Source: an uncultured Bacteroidales bacterium (GTDB taxonomy: Bacteria; Bacteroidota; Bacteroidia; Bacteroidales; Paludibacteraceae). From it: DNA of 6,497 nucleotides. Positions 1-5,801 of this stretch are shown in pieces (position 1 is the first letter of the stretch; each line of letters begins with the position of its first letter). Both the position numbers and the translations under genes were made by a program. The notes below the pieces were generated by a model that worked only from the letters and a program-made list of their open reading frames with translations, had not been told where the DNA came from and searched no databases. Where the stretch lies: positions 1 to 6,497 of the forward strand of contig CAMJFV010000114.1 in assembly GCA_946405045.1 (NCBI GenBank), written 5' to 3'.

Positions 1-408
1 GGTGGTGGTTACAACTACATCGGTATCTATGGTTGGACAAAGGTTCCTAATGAGGTAGAGTACTATATCGTAGAGAACACATTCTTCGGAAATACACAGA
101 AGCAGCAAGGTTTGTACTATGGAGCAAATAAGGTGTCTTCATATAGTATTGATGGAGAGGGTTCTTATGATTTGTATATCGGTACTCGTACTAATGCTCC
201 TTCAATCTCAGGTACATCTACATTCAAGCAGGTGTTCGCGGTTAGATCGACTCCACGTAAGTGTGGACACATCTCTATCTCTGAACACATGAGAAATTGG
301 AAAAATCACGTTACATTAGGTCAGCTTTACGATTGCAAGTTCCTTTGTGAGGTAGGTTCTGGTTCTGGTAGCTTTGATATGAAGTATGGTAATGTATGGA
401 TTGGATCT
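1..408 (+). other. GH11 xylanase catalytic domain (C-terminal part)
   Basis: This encodes window residues 1-136 of the xylanase. The segment YIGIYGWTKVPNEVEYYIVE is the GH11 signature around the nucleophile (Glu20), and CKFLCEVGSGSGSFD holds the second catalytic glutamate (Glu117). Their 97-residue spacing is close to that of well-studied GH11 enzymes. GH11 domains usually span about 180-200 residues, so roughly the first third plus a signal peptide is outside the window. GH11 enzymes are true endo-xylanases that retain the anomeric configuration. Confidence 0.93.
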
Positions 409-2544
409 GCAACTCAGGAGCCTCCAACTCCATCTGAGCCAGAAGAACCATATGATGGCGTGATTGCTATCCCTGGTAAACTTGAGTGTGAGAATTACGA
501 CAAGGGTGGTAAGTCATTCGGTTATTATGATTCTGATTCTAAGAATGAAGGTGACGGATATCGTACTGATGGAGTTGATATTGTAAAGGTAGGCAGTGGT
601 TGGGCTATTGGTTACACTACAGCTTCTGAGTGGTTGAAGTATACTGTTAATGTTGAGGAAGCCGGAGAGTATAACGTTGGTGCTTACATGGCAAACGGAA
701 GTACAGATCCTGAGATTTCTATAGAGATTGACGGAAAGAAGGGAACTTCTATTACTGGTACTGGAAAGGGCGATTGGGATACTTACACAATGGCTACTGG
801 AAAGATCACTCTTTCTGCAGGAGAGCATACTCTAAAGCTTAAGTTTGATAACGCTTACACTAACATCGATTATTTGGTATTCTCTAAGGGTGATATCACA
901 GAGCCAGGTGGTGGTGAGGAACCAGGTGGTGGAGAAGAGCCTGGTGGTGGTGAGGAACCATGTACAAACTGTGGCTCACAGCCAGCTTCTGGAGCATCTA
1001 CCTTCTTCGATGAGGATGGCGCTTACTTCGGTCCTGATTGTGATAACAAAAACTACGCTGGAGCATATTACACAGGTGACTACACATCTCCATTCAAGAC
1101 TTACCTAGGTAAGACAGATGAGGAGATTCAGGCTAAACTAGATCAGATGTGGCAGCACTACTTCGTCGGTAGCAACAAGTTGTATACTGATAAGGGTAAT
1201 GGTGAGGCATACATCCTTGATACTGGTAACAATGATGTTCGTTCTGAGGGTATGTCATATGGTATGATGATTAGTGTACAGACTAACCATAAGTCAGAAT
1301 TTGACAAACTTTGGAACTTTGCTAAGAACCACATGTGGCACAAGAATGGTGACGGATACTTCTCATGGCAAGTAGGTACAGATGGTAATGCAAAAGACCA
1401 GGGTTGTGCTCCTGACGGTGAGATGTATTTTATGATGTCTTTGTTGTTGGCTGCTAACCGTTGGAATGATGCCGGATATATGGCAGATGCTCAGGCTATT
1501 CTTAAGGCTTGCTGGGAGGGTAACACATTGTTCAATGGATCGTCTTATATTATTACTTTCCAACCTTCACAGGGAAATAATACATGGTCTGACCCATCTT
1601 ACAGTTTGCCTGCATTCGTAGATTTGTTCTCTCGTTGGTCAACTACAAACAATGATAAATGGCAGAAAGCAACTTCAGCTACTCGTACTCACTTGTACGT
1701 GTCTTCTAATACTAAGTCTGGTTTGTTCTCTGATTACAACAACTTTGATGGTACACCACATGGAGTTTCATTCAATAGCAATGCTGAAAAGTACATGTAC
1801 GATGCAATGCGTTGTGCTATGAACTTTGGTATGGACTACTACTTGTTCGGTGCTGATGCTACAAGACAGGAAGAAATGGCAAGAAGAATCATCGATTTCT
1901 TTGAGAAGGATGGTTATCAGCATGGCCGTTTCAATTGGGATGGTTCTAACCCATCTGAGTCTTACACATTGGGTGAGACAGGAGCTAATGCAGTGGCTTG
2001 CTATTGCTTGATGAATGACAGCAAATATCAGGACATCGTAAAGAAGAACCTTAAGATGGCTTGGGATGCTAACTTGATGACAGGTCAGTGGCGTTACTAC
2101 GACGGTTTGGTTCACTACTTGGCAATGCTTCACTTGTGTGGAAGCTTCAAGATCTGGAAGCCTGCTCGTGAAATAGATGAGACTGTAGAACTTAAGGGTC
2201 AAGGTTCTGTTGAGTATAAGGGTAAGACTTATACAGAAAGTATTGTATTTGATGAGCTTGAGGATTGCAAGAAATTGAACAGAGTTAATATCTATGTTAC
2301 ACCTGCAGATGTAGAAGATGTAAATGCTAATGGCGTTGTCATCGCACCAAATCCAGCAAGTGACGCAATCAATGTAATCGCTGAGGATCTTGAGTCTGTT
2401 AAGATTGTTGACATGTTAGGCCGCACAGTTGCAGCTTCAACTGAGGCTACTGTCAATGTATCTAATCTTCCTGCTGGTACTTACGCAGTTGTTGTTAAGA
2501 CTTCTGCTGCAGAGGTAGTGAAGAAAATCAATGTATTGAAATAG
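1..2544 (+). CDS. Secreted bifunctional xylanase GH11-CBM6-GH8 with T9SS sorting domain (5' partial)
   Basis: The gene is already open at base 1 in frame 1, so 847 residues are visible and the signal peptide and GH11 N-terminus lie upstream. The ATG at 112 is internal. Domains in window residues: GH11 endo-beta-1,4-xylanase, C-terminal part, 1-136, with the nucleophile Glu20 in VEYYIVE and the acid/base Glu117 in FLCEVGSGSGSFD; Pro/Glu linker 137-150; CBM6 151-295; EPGGGE-repeat linker 301-320 followed by CTNCG; GH8 about 345-721; unassigned segment 722-777; T9SS type A sorting domain 778-847 (PNPASD, NLPAGTY, final KINVLK). In GH8 the likely catalytic acid is Glu416 (DVRSEGMSYGMM), with Asp472 (APDGEMYF) and the likely base Asp601 (YDAMR). 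These motifs and spacings resemble reducing-end xylose-releasing exo-oligoxylanases (Rex, EC 3.2.1.156) more than cellulases or chitosanases. The family predicts an extracellular or surface xylan hydrolase. Endo versus exo activity of the GH8 is inferred. A strong terminator follows. Confidence 0.95.
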   Translation, partial: GGGYNYIGIYGWTKVPNEVEYYIVENTFFGNTQKQQGLYYGANKVSSYSIDGEGSYDLYIGTRTNAPSISGTSTFKQVFAVRSTPRKCGHISISEHMRNWKNHVTLGQLYDCKFLCEVGSGSGSFDMKYGNVWIGSATQEPPTPSEPEEPYDGVIAIPGKLECENYDKGGKSFGYYDSDSKNEGDGYRTDGVDIVKVGSGWAIGYTTASEWLKYTVNVEEAGEYNVGAYMANGSTDPEISIEIDGKKGTSITGTGKGDWDTYTMATGKITLSAGEHTLKLKFDNAYTNIDYLVFSKGDITEPGGGEEPGGGEEPGGGEEPCTNCGSQPASGASTFFDEDGAYFGPDCDNKNYAGAYYTGDYTSPFKTYLGKTDEEIQAKLDQMWQHYFVGSNKLYTDKGNGEAYILDTGNNDVRSEGMSYGMMISVQTNHKSEFDKLWNFAKNHMWHKNGDGYFSWQVGTDGNAKDQGCAPDGEMYFMMSLLLAANRWNDAGYMADAQAILKACWEGNTLFNGSSYIITFQPSQGNNTWSDPSYSLPAFVDLFSRWSTTNNDKWQKATSATRTHLYVSSNTKSGLFSDYNNFDGTPHGVSFNSNAEKYMYDAMRCAMNFGMDYYLFGADATRQEEMARRIIDFFEKDGYQHGRFNWDGSNPSESYTLGETGANAVACYCLMNDSKYQDIVKKNLKMAWDANLMTGQWRYYDGLVHYLAMLHLCGSFKIWKPAREIDETVELKGQGSVEYKGKTYTESIVFDELEDCKKLNRVNIYVTPADVEDVNANGVVIAPNPASDAINVIAEDLESVKIVDMLGRTVAASTEATVNVSNLPAGTYAVVVKTSAAEVVKKINVLK
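451..885 (+). other. CBM6 carbohydrate-binding module
   Basis: Residues 151-295 show the family 6 pattern: IPGKLECENYD at the start, GYYDSDSKNEGDGYR, DGVDIV, ASEWLKYTVNV, AGEYNVGAYMAN, GDWDTY, and NIDYLVF at the end. The usual xylan-binding cleft residues appear to be present: a Tyr at 175 or 176, Trp259 in GDWDTY, and Asn288 in TNIDYL. The module sits between the two catalytic domains and would tether both to xylan. Ligand specificity is inferred from the partner domains. Confidence 0.9.
901..960 (+). repeat. Tandem 18-bp repeat encoding an EPGGGE linker
   Basis: There are three complete 18-base units (901-918, 919-936, 937-954) and a six-base partial unit (955-960). They encode EPGGGE three times and then EP. 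The copies differ at third codon positions (GAG/GAA, CCA/CCT, GGT/GGA), so this is not a very recent slippage expansion. It forms a flexible acidic linker between CBM6 and GH8 and is followed at once by a CxxC (CTNC). Confidence 0.95.
1033..2163 (+). other. GH8 catalytic domain, Rex-like
   Basis: Residues about 345-721 form a complete GH8 (alpha/alpha)6-barrel domain. It contains TDEEIQAKLDQMWQHYF, AYILDTGNNDVRSEGMSYGMM, FSWQVGTDGNAKDQGCAPDG and RYYDGLVHYLAMLHLCGSF. Glu416, Asp472 and Asp601 lie 56 and 129 residues apart, matching the arrangement recalled for the Bacillus halodurans reducing-end exo-oligoxylanase. GH8 enzymes invert the anomeric configuration. The visible similarity favours xylan or xylo-oligosaccharide activity over cellulose. 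Confidence 0.92.
2332..2541 (+). other. T9SS type A (Por secretion) C-terminal sorting domain
   Basis: The last 70 residues show the familiar pattern: VVIAPNPASDAINV, an SVKIVDMLGRTV strand pair, NLPAGTYAVVV, and a terminal KINVLK. This signal targets proteins to the type IX secretion system of Bacteroidota, where the domain is removed during translocation. It supports both the taxonomic call and an extracellular or surface location. Confidence 0.9.
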
Positions 2545-2561
2545 AATGCGTTTTTGACATA

Positions 2562-2588
2562 GAAACAATCTTACAAACACGTTGTTTC
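2562..2588 (+). other. Weak hairpin just after the xylanase stop
   Basis: GAAACAA (2562-2568) and TTGTTTC (2582-2588) are perfectly complementary, giving a 7-bp stem with a 13-base loop. GAC at 2556-2558 and GTC at 2593-2595 could add a short outer pairing. There is no T-tract behind it, so it is not a canonical terminator. It may protect the 3' end or be chance in AT-rich sequence. Confidence 0.3.
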
Positions 2589-2614
2589 AAAAGTCTAGTT
2601 AGTTTTAGATTGAT

Positions 2615-2653
2615 AGAGTGCGTTTTCGGAGAGAAAGCGCACTCTTCTTTTTT
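2615..2653 (+). terminator. Rho-independent terminator of the xylanase gene
   Basis: A 13-bp stem, left arm 2615-2627 and right arm 2633-2645, contains one U-G wobble and closes a five-base GGAGA loop. A T-rich tract runs to 2653. It lies 71 bases after the xylanase stop and separates that unit from the downstream operon. Confidence 0.92.
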
Positions 2654-2670
2654 GAAAATAGATTAATTCG

Positions 2671-2678
2671 TATTTTTG
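2671..2678 (+). promoter_or_regulatory. Possible -7 element TATTTTTG
   Basis: This is an exact match to the Bacteroidota -7 consensus TAnnTTTG, 17 bases after the terminator T-tract. A TTTG at 2651-2654 could serve as -33, but the 16-base gap is shorter than usual and it overlaps the terminator tail. If used, the operon leader would be about 210-220 bases. T-rich sequence makes chance matches likely. Confidence 0.3.
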
Positions 2679-2713
2679 TCTGTATATATTTTTTTTACTT
2701 TATTTGTTGAAGT

Positions 2714-2791
2714 ATGAAAAAACTGTTTGATGCAATACGCTCAGAAAGTTTTGTCTACATCATCCCGTTTATTCGATCCCTGCGAACATAG
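2714..2791 (+). CDS. Possible 25-residue small ORF (leader peptide or chance)
   Basis: ATG at 2714 opens 25 codons to TAG at 2789-2791, starting MKKLFDAIRSES and ending FIRSLRT, basic with a short hydrophobic centre (FVYIIPFI). No Shine-Dalgarno sequence is seen, although many Bacteroidota genes lack one. It lies between the two candidate promoters and 106 bases before the glycosyltransferase start. No family was recognised. It could be a leader peptide, a remnant of a larger gene, or coincidence. Confidence 0.15.
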   Translation: MKKLFDAIRSESFVYIIPFIRSLRT

Positions 2792-2814
2792 GATATGATT
2801 CTCGAATTAATTAT

Positions 2815-2822
2815 TAAATTTG
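2815..2822 (+). promoter_or_regulatory. Probable -7 element TAAATTTG of the operon
   Basis: This is an exact match to TAnnTTTG, placed so that transcription would start near 2829 and leave a leader of about 70 bases before the ATG at 2898. No TTTG or TTG is seen at the expected -33 position (around 2790-2796), which lowers confidence. It also overlaps the alternative TTG start at 2820, which argues against that longer reading. Confidence 0.4.
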
Positions 2823-2897
2823 TGCCTTGATTTTTTGAATGGCAATGATACGCAGACACATTGGTTTGCTTGTAAAAGTTTTTATCGTCAGAAACCT

Positions 2898-4052
2898 ATG
2901 AAGCGAATTATATTTTTTTCTGTTCCAGCTTATGGTCATCTTACAGCGGTACGTCCAGTGATTTCAAAATTGGTGGCGGAAGGCAATGAGGTGATTTGGT
3001 ATTGTTCCGCTAAATACAAGGATTTCGTTGAGGACAGTGGAGCTATGTATAAAGAGTATACATTGGATTTTGATTCTAACTGTAATCTTCATGATGCTAC
3101 AGACAATATTATGAATTTATTGGAATATCTTTTAAGATTCAATAGAGAGTTCTTTATTGCATATAATGATATAATCGAGTCTTTTAATTCTGATTTGATT
3201 TTATATGATTCTATGTGTTCTTTTGCAAAAAACTTAGCAGAGAAACATGGTATCCCACATGTCTGTTTTTGTACTACTTTGGCTTATAATTTTTTTACGT
3301 TTGTGAATTCCAATTTGTTTTTCTCAAGTATTAAGTTGATTGTTAGGAATTTCAGAACTTATATTAAGTTGATTAACGATGAGAACAGATTTAGAAAAAG
3401 ACAAGGGATAAGAAAACTTGATATGATTGATCTTTTTGTTAATAAAGGAGATAAAACGTTGGTGTTTAGCCCAAAAGAATTTCAGCCATTGGCGTGGACT
3501 TTTAGCGACAACGTCAAGTTTGTAGGCACAACTATAAAAGATAGAGTTGATCCGGATAATATTGATTATGATGACTATGATGCATACATTTCGTTTGGCA
3601 CCATCATGACAGAACAAGAGACATTGATCAATGAAATAAAAAACAGTGATTTTGTAAAGAGTCGCAAAGTGATAATCAATGTCGGTGGCTTACCAAAAGA
3701 CAGTGATTATGACAATGTGAATCTGGTGAGTCGCACAAATCAGATTTCATTGTTAGATCATTGCAGACTTTTTATAAATCATGGTGGTCTGAATAGTGTT
3801 TATGAAAGTATTTATCATGGAGTTGTGCAAGTGTGTATTCCGCAGCAAGAAGAACAGCGAATGAATGCGATAATCGTTCAGAAAAAAGGTTTGGGATTTT
3901 ATATGTCTTTTTTTGATGAAATGCGACTTGTGAATTTGGAACACGAAATTCCAAAGTGCGAAAAACAAATATCGGATTTCGCTAAGATTATAAGAAAATA
4001 CGACGGTACTGAAAATGCAGTAAAAATCATAAATAATATGCTTGACTTATGA
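2898..4052 (+). CDS. Family-1 glycosyltransferase (UGT/macrolide glycosyltransferase-like)
   Basis: This 384-residue cytoplasmic enzyme would transfer a sugar from a nucleotide-sugar to a small-molecule acceptor, as is typical of GT1 with its GT-B fold. The N-terminal domain begins MKRIIFFSVPAYGHLTAVRP, with the likely catalytic His14 in the GHxxxxRP loop, followed by VISKLVAEGNEVIWY. The C-terminal donor domain carries LLDHCRLFINHGGLNSVYES (287-304), including the HGG motif at 295-297, and IPQQEEQRMNA, where EEQ stands in for the usual donor-contacting DQ. Length matches bacterial MGT-type enzymes. The frame can be extended to a TTG at 2820, but those 26 extra residues resemble no GT start and overlap a promoter match, so ATG 2898 is preferred. 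The stop overlaps the next start (ATGA). Donor and acceptor cannot be told. Codon use is AT-richer than in the xylanase, with many AGA and ATA codons. Confidence 0.88.
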   Translation: MKRIIFFSVPAYGHLTAVRPVISKLVAEGNEVIWYCSAKYKDFVEDSGAMYKEYTLDFDSNCNLHDATDNIMNLLEYLLRFNREFFIAYNDIIESFNSDLILYDSMCSFAKNLAEKHGIPHVCFCTTLAYNFFTFVNSNLFFSSIKLIVRNFRTYIKLINDENRFRKRQGIRKLDMIDLFVNKGDKTLVFSPKEFQPLAWTFSDNVKFVGTTIKDRVDPDNIDYDDYDAYISFGTIMTEQETLINEIKNSDFVKSRKVIINVGGLPKDSDYDNVNLVSRTNQISLLDHCRLFINHGGLNSVYESIYHGVVQVCIPQQEEQRMNAIIVQKKGLGFYMSFFDEMRLVNLEHEIPKCEKQISDFAKIIRKYDGTENAVKIINNMLDL

Positions 4053-5032
4053 AAAAACGAGTGCTTGTTACCGGTCCTTACGGATTTTTAGGGAAATATG
4101 TCATTGATGAATTGGTGCAAAATGGTTATCATGTGGTTGCGTTCGGTAGAGATATCAAAAAAATGGAACGACTCAAATGTGACGACGTTGATATTTGCAT
4201 CGGCGATTTCCGTCGCTTAGAAGATAATCTTAAGGCTACGGACGGAGTCGATTTTGTTCTTCATTGTGGAGCTCTCTCTACGGTATGGGGACGAAGGCAG
4301 GATTTCATAGATACCAATGTGGATGGAACCATGCGATTGGTTGAGGCATGTTGTAGGAATAAAGTGAAAAGATTCGTTTACGTATCGTCGCCAAGCATAT
4401 ATTCTGGGAAGACTGACAGACTAAATATAAAAGAGAATGAATATGATCCAGGAAATAAACTTAATTATTATATTGAGAGTAAGATTATGGCGGAGCAACA
4501 ACTTTCACGGATCAATGATTTGGATTGGGTGATAGTTCGTCCTAGAGGTCTTTTCGGAGTAGGTGACACAAGTATCATACCTCGACTTATCAATGCTAAT
4601 TCGAGGATTGGAGTCCCTTTGTTTAAGAAAGGTGAAATTCTGGTTGATATTACTTGTGTTGAGAATGTGGCTTATGCTCTCCGACTTTGTTTAGAAACTG
4701 ACAGTGCGGTAGGAAACATTTATAACATATCAAATGGGGAACCTCGGAAATTCAAACAAATTTTGGAACAGTTGTTTGATAAAATTGGTGTAAAACCGTG
4801 TTATCTCAATTTAAGTTTTAATTTTGTTTTTGCCTATAGCTGCATTTTGGAGTTTGTATATAAATTGCTGCATATCTATAAAGAGCCAATTTTGACAAAG
4901 TATAATGTTTGCACTTTAGGCTTCAGTCAGACACTGGATATCTCAAAGGCAAAAAAAGATCTGGGGTATGTCCCGAAAATGACATTAGATGAAGGAATTG
5001 AAAAGTATGCAAAAGAATATAACAAAAATTGA
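4049..5032 (+). CDS. NAD(P)-dependent extended SDR, 3-beta-HSD/OleD-like
   Basis: This 327-residue Rossmann-fold oxidoreductase or epimerase has the cofactor motif TGPYGFLG (8-15, TGxxGxxG), an acidic strand end near GDFRRL, HCGALSTVWG (72-81), VSSPSIY with the active-site serine near 113-114, and the YxxxK catalytic pair Tyr141-Lys145. The tail, with a hydrophobic stretch around 255-275 and then EPILTKYNVCTLGFSQTLDISKAKKDLGY, resembles 3-beta-hydroxysteroid dehydrogenase/OleD-type reductases more than typical UDP-sugar epimerases. That suggests a beta-keto or hydroxy lipid-like substrate. A nucleotide-sugar dehydratase or epimerase supplying the adjacent glycosyltransferase is the main alternative. 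It starts inside the stop of the glycosyltransferase gene (ATGA), indicating coupled translation, and overlaps the following gene by 26 bases. Confidence 0.87.
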   Translation: MKKRVLVTGPYGFLGKYVIDELVQNGYHVVAFGRDIKKMERLKCDDVDICIGDFRRLEDNLKATDGVDFVLHCGALSTVWGRRQDFIDTNVDGTMRLVEACCRNKVKRFVYVSSPSIYSGKTDRLNIKENEYDPGNKLNYYIESKIMAEQQLSRINDLDWVIVRPRGLFGVGDTSIIPRLINANSRIGVPLFKKGEILVDITCVENVAYALRLCLETDSAVGNIYNISNGEPRKFKQILEQLFDKIGVKPCYLNLSFNFVFAYSCILEFVYKLLHIYKEPILTKYNVCTLGFSQTLDISKAKKDLGYVPKMTLDEGIEKYAKEYNKN

Positions 5033-5801
5033 TTACTATAGCTGTGGCTATTGTGTGAACGACCTTAATTTGGTTTTTAAGGGTCATGGAAAAGAAAAAC
5101 GTTGTTTTGGAGCTGGCGTTTTTCTCCTTAAGCACGCAGAGCATGGATATATTTTGTTTGACACTGGCTATACTACAGATATTTATAATTGTGGTTTTAT
5201 TGGCAAAGTTTATAATCTATTCAATCCGACTTTTGTGAATCCAGAAGATATGATAGATCAACAACTAAAAGCAGACAATATAAATCCAGATGAAATCAGG
5301 TACATAATTTTGTCTCATCTTCATCCTGATCATATCGGAGGTTTGTGTAAGTTCCCAAATGCAAAAGTGATTATTTCATACAAAGCGTATGAACGTTACC
5401 AGGCTCCACATTTGCGTGATCTTTTTATTAAGCAATTTATACCAGAATTCTTCGAAACAAATTTGATTGTACTCAGTGAATCACAATTGACTAGTACTCA
5501 TACTGCATACTTTCCTGCCTGTGATATGTTCGGCGATGGAAGTGTCCTTATATCTAATATGGATGGACACGCTTATGGACAGATCTGTGCATTGGTAGAT
5601 GGTGAGGTGTTTCTTGCTGCAGATACCTGTTGGGGAACTGATTTGATTGATAAAATACCTTCTATGAAGTTTATCCCTAAGAAAATCCAGGACGATTATT
5701 CAGAATATCTTAATGTAAGCAGAATACTTGCAAGAATGAAGAATGATGGCATACGTCTTTTGTTCAGTCATGACAAATACAATAGAAAGGAGATTTTGTA
5801 A
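5007..5801 (+). CDS. Metallo-beta-lactamase-fold hydrolase, AHL-lactonase-like
   Basis: This 264-residue protein has a full dinuclear metal site: LSHLHPDHIGG gives His104, His106, Asp108 and His109, GHAYGQ gives His188, AADT gives Asp206, and LLFSHDK gives His255. The spacing resembles N-acyl-homoserine lactonases and related MBL hydrolases. It starts with YYSCGYCVN and FDTGYT, as in that group, and has no signal peptide, so it is probably cytoplasmic. It would hydrolyse an ester, lactone or thioester. In this operon the substrate is more likely a pathway intermediate than a quorum signal, which is inference. ATG 5007 is preferred because a purine-rich GAAGGA (4991-4996) precedes it by ten bases; ATG 4989 in frame would add six residues. 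It overlaps the SDR gene by 26 bases and the next gene by one base (TAATG). Confidence 0.87.
   Translation: MQKNITKIDYYSCGYCVNDLNLVFKGHGKEKRCFGAGVFLLKHAEHGYILFDTGYTTDIYNCGFIGKVYNLFNPTFVNPEDMIDQQLKADNINPDEIRYIILSHLHPDHIGGLCKFPNAKVIISYKAYERYQAPHLRDLFIKQFIPEFFETNLIVLSESQLTSTHTAYFPACDMFGDGSVLISNMDGHAYGQICALVDGEVFLAADTCWGTDLIDKIPSMKFIPKKIQDDYSEYLNVSRILARMKNDGIRLLFSHDKYNRKEIL
5786..5792 (+). promoter_or_regulatory. Shine-Dalgarno site AAAGGAG
   Basis: AAAGGAG lies eight bases before the ATG at 5801, inside the end of the hydrolase gene. Most starts in this window lack such a site, as is usual in Bacteroidota. It fixes the start of the adenylate-forming enzyme and suggests that gene can be initiated independently as well as by coupling. 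Confidence 0.7.

Larger units (their letters stand above)
2654..2897. other. Intergenic region between the xylanase and the operon
   Basis: With the terminator zone this makes a 353-base gap (2545-2897) without a convincing gene. The part after the terminator is AT-rich, with a run of eight or more T at about 2690, two TAnnTTTG promoter matches, one 25-codon ORF at 2714-2791, and a short palindrome TTAAT-T-ATTAA at 2807-2817. No tRNA, known riboswitch core or mobile-element end was recognised. Confidence 0.6.

Noticed and set aside
845..1108. Plus-strand ORF in another frame across the linker region
   Set aside because: It is a low-complexity shadow reading of the GGTGGTGGT linker repeats with no independent start signal.
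1768..2202. Long minus-strand ORF opposite the GH8 domain
   Set aside because: It lies antisense to a clearly coding, motif-rich region and shows no recognisable domain; the other minus-strand frames at 514-828, 1158-1343 and 1363-1563 were dropped for the same reason.
112..2544. ATG at 112 as the start of the xylanase gene
   Set aside because: The same frame is open to base 1 and encodes the GH11 nucleophile motif (VEYYIVE) upstream of this Met, so the gene begins outside the window.
2807..2817. Short palindrome TTAAT-T-ATTAA as an operator
   Set aside because: Five-base arms made only of A and T in AT-rich sequence are expected by chance.
2820..2897. A 26-residue N-terminal extension of the glycosyltransferase from a TTG start
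   Set aside because: The extra residues (starting CLDFLNGNDTQ) do not resemble a GT1 start, the TTG overlaps a -7 promoter match, and MKRIIFFSVPAYGH from ATG 2898 is the normal family N-terminus.
5063..5087. Imperfect inverted repeat GACCTTAA / TTAAGGGTC
   Set aside because: It lies inside the hydrolase coding sequence, needs a bulge, and has no T-tract or regulatory context.
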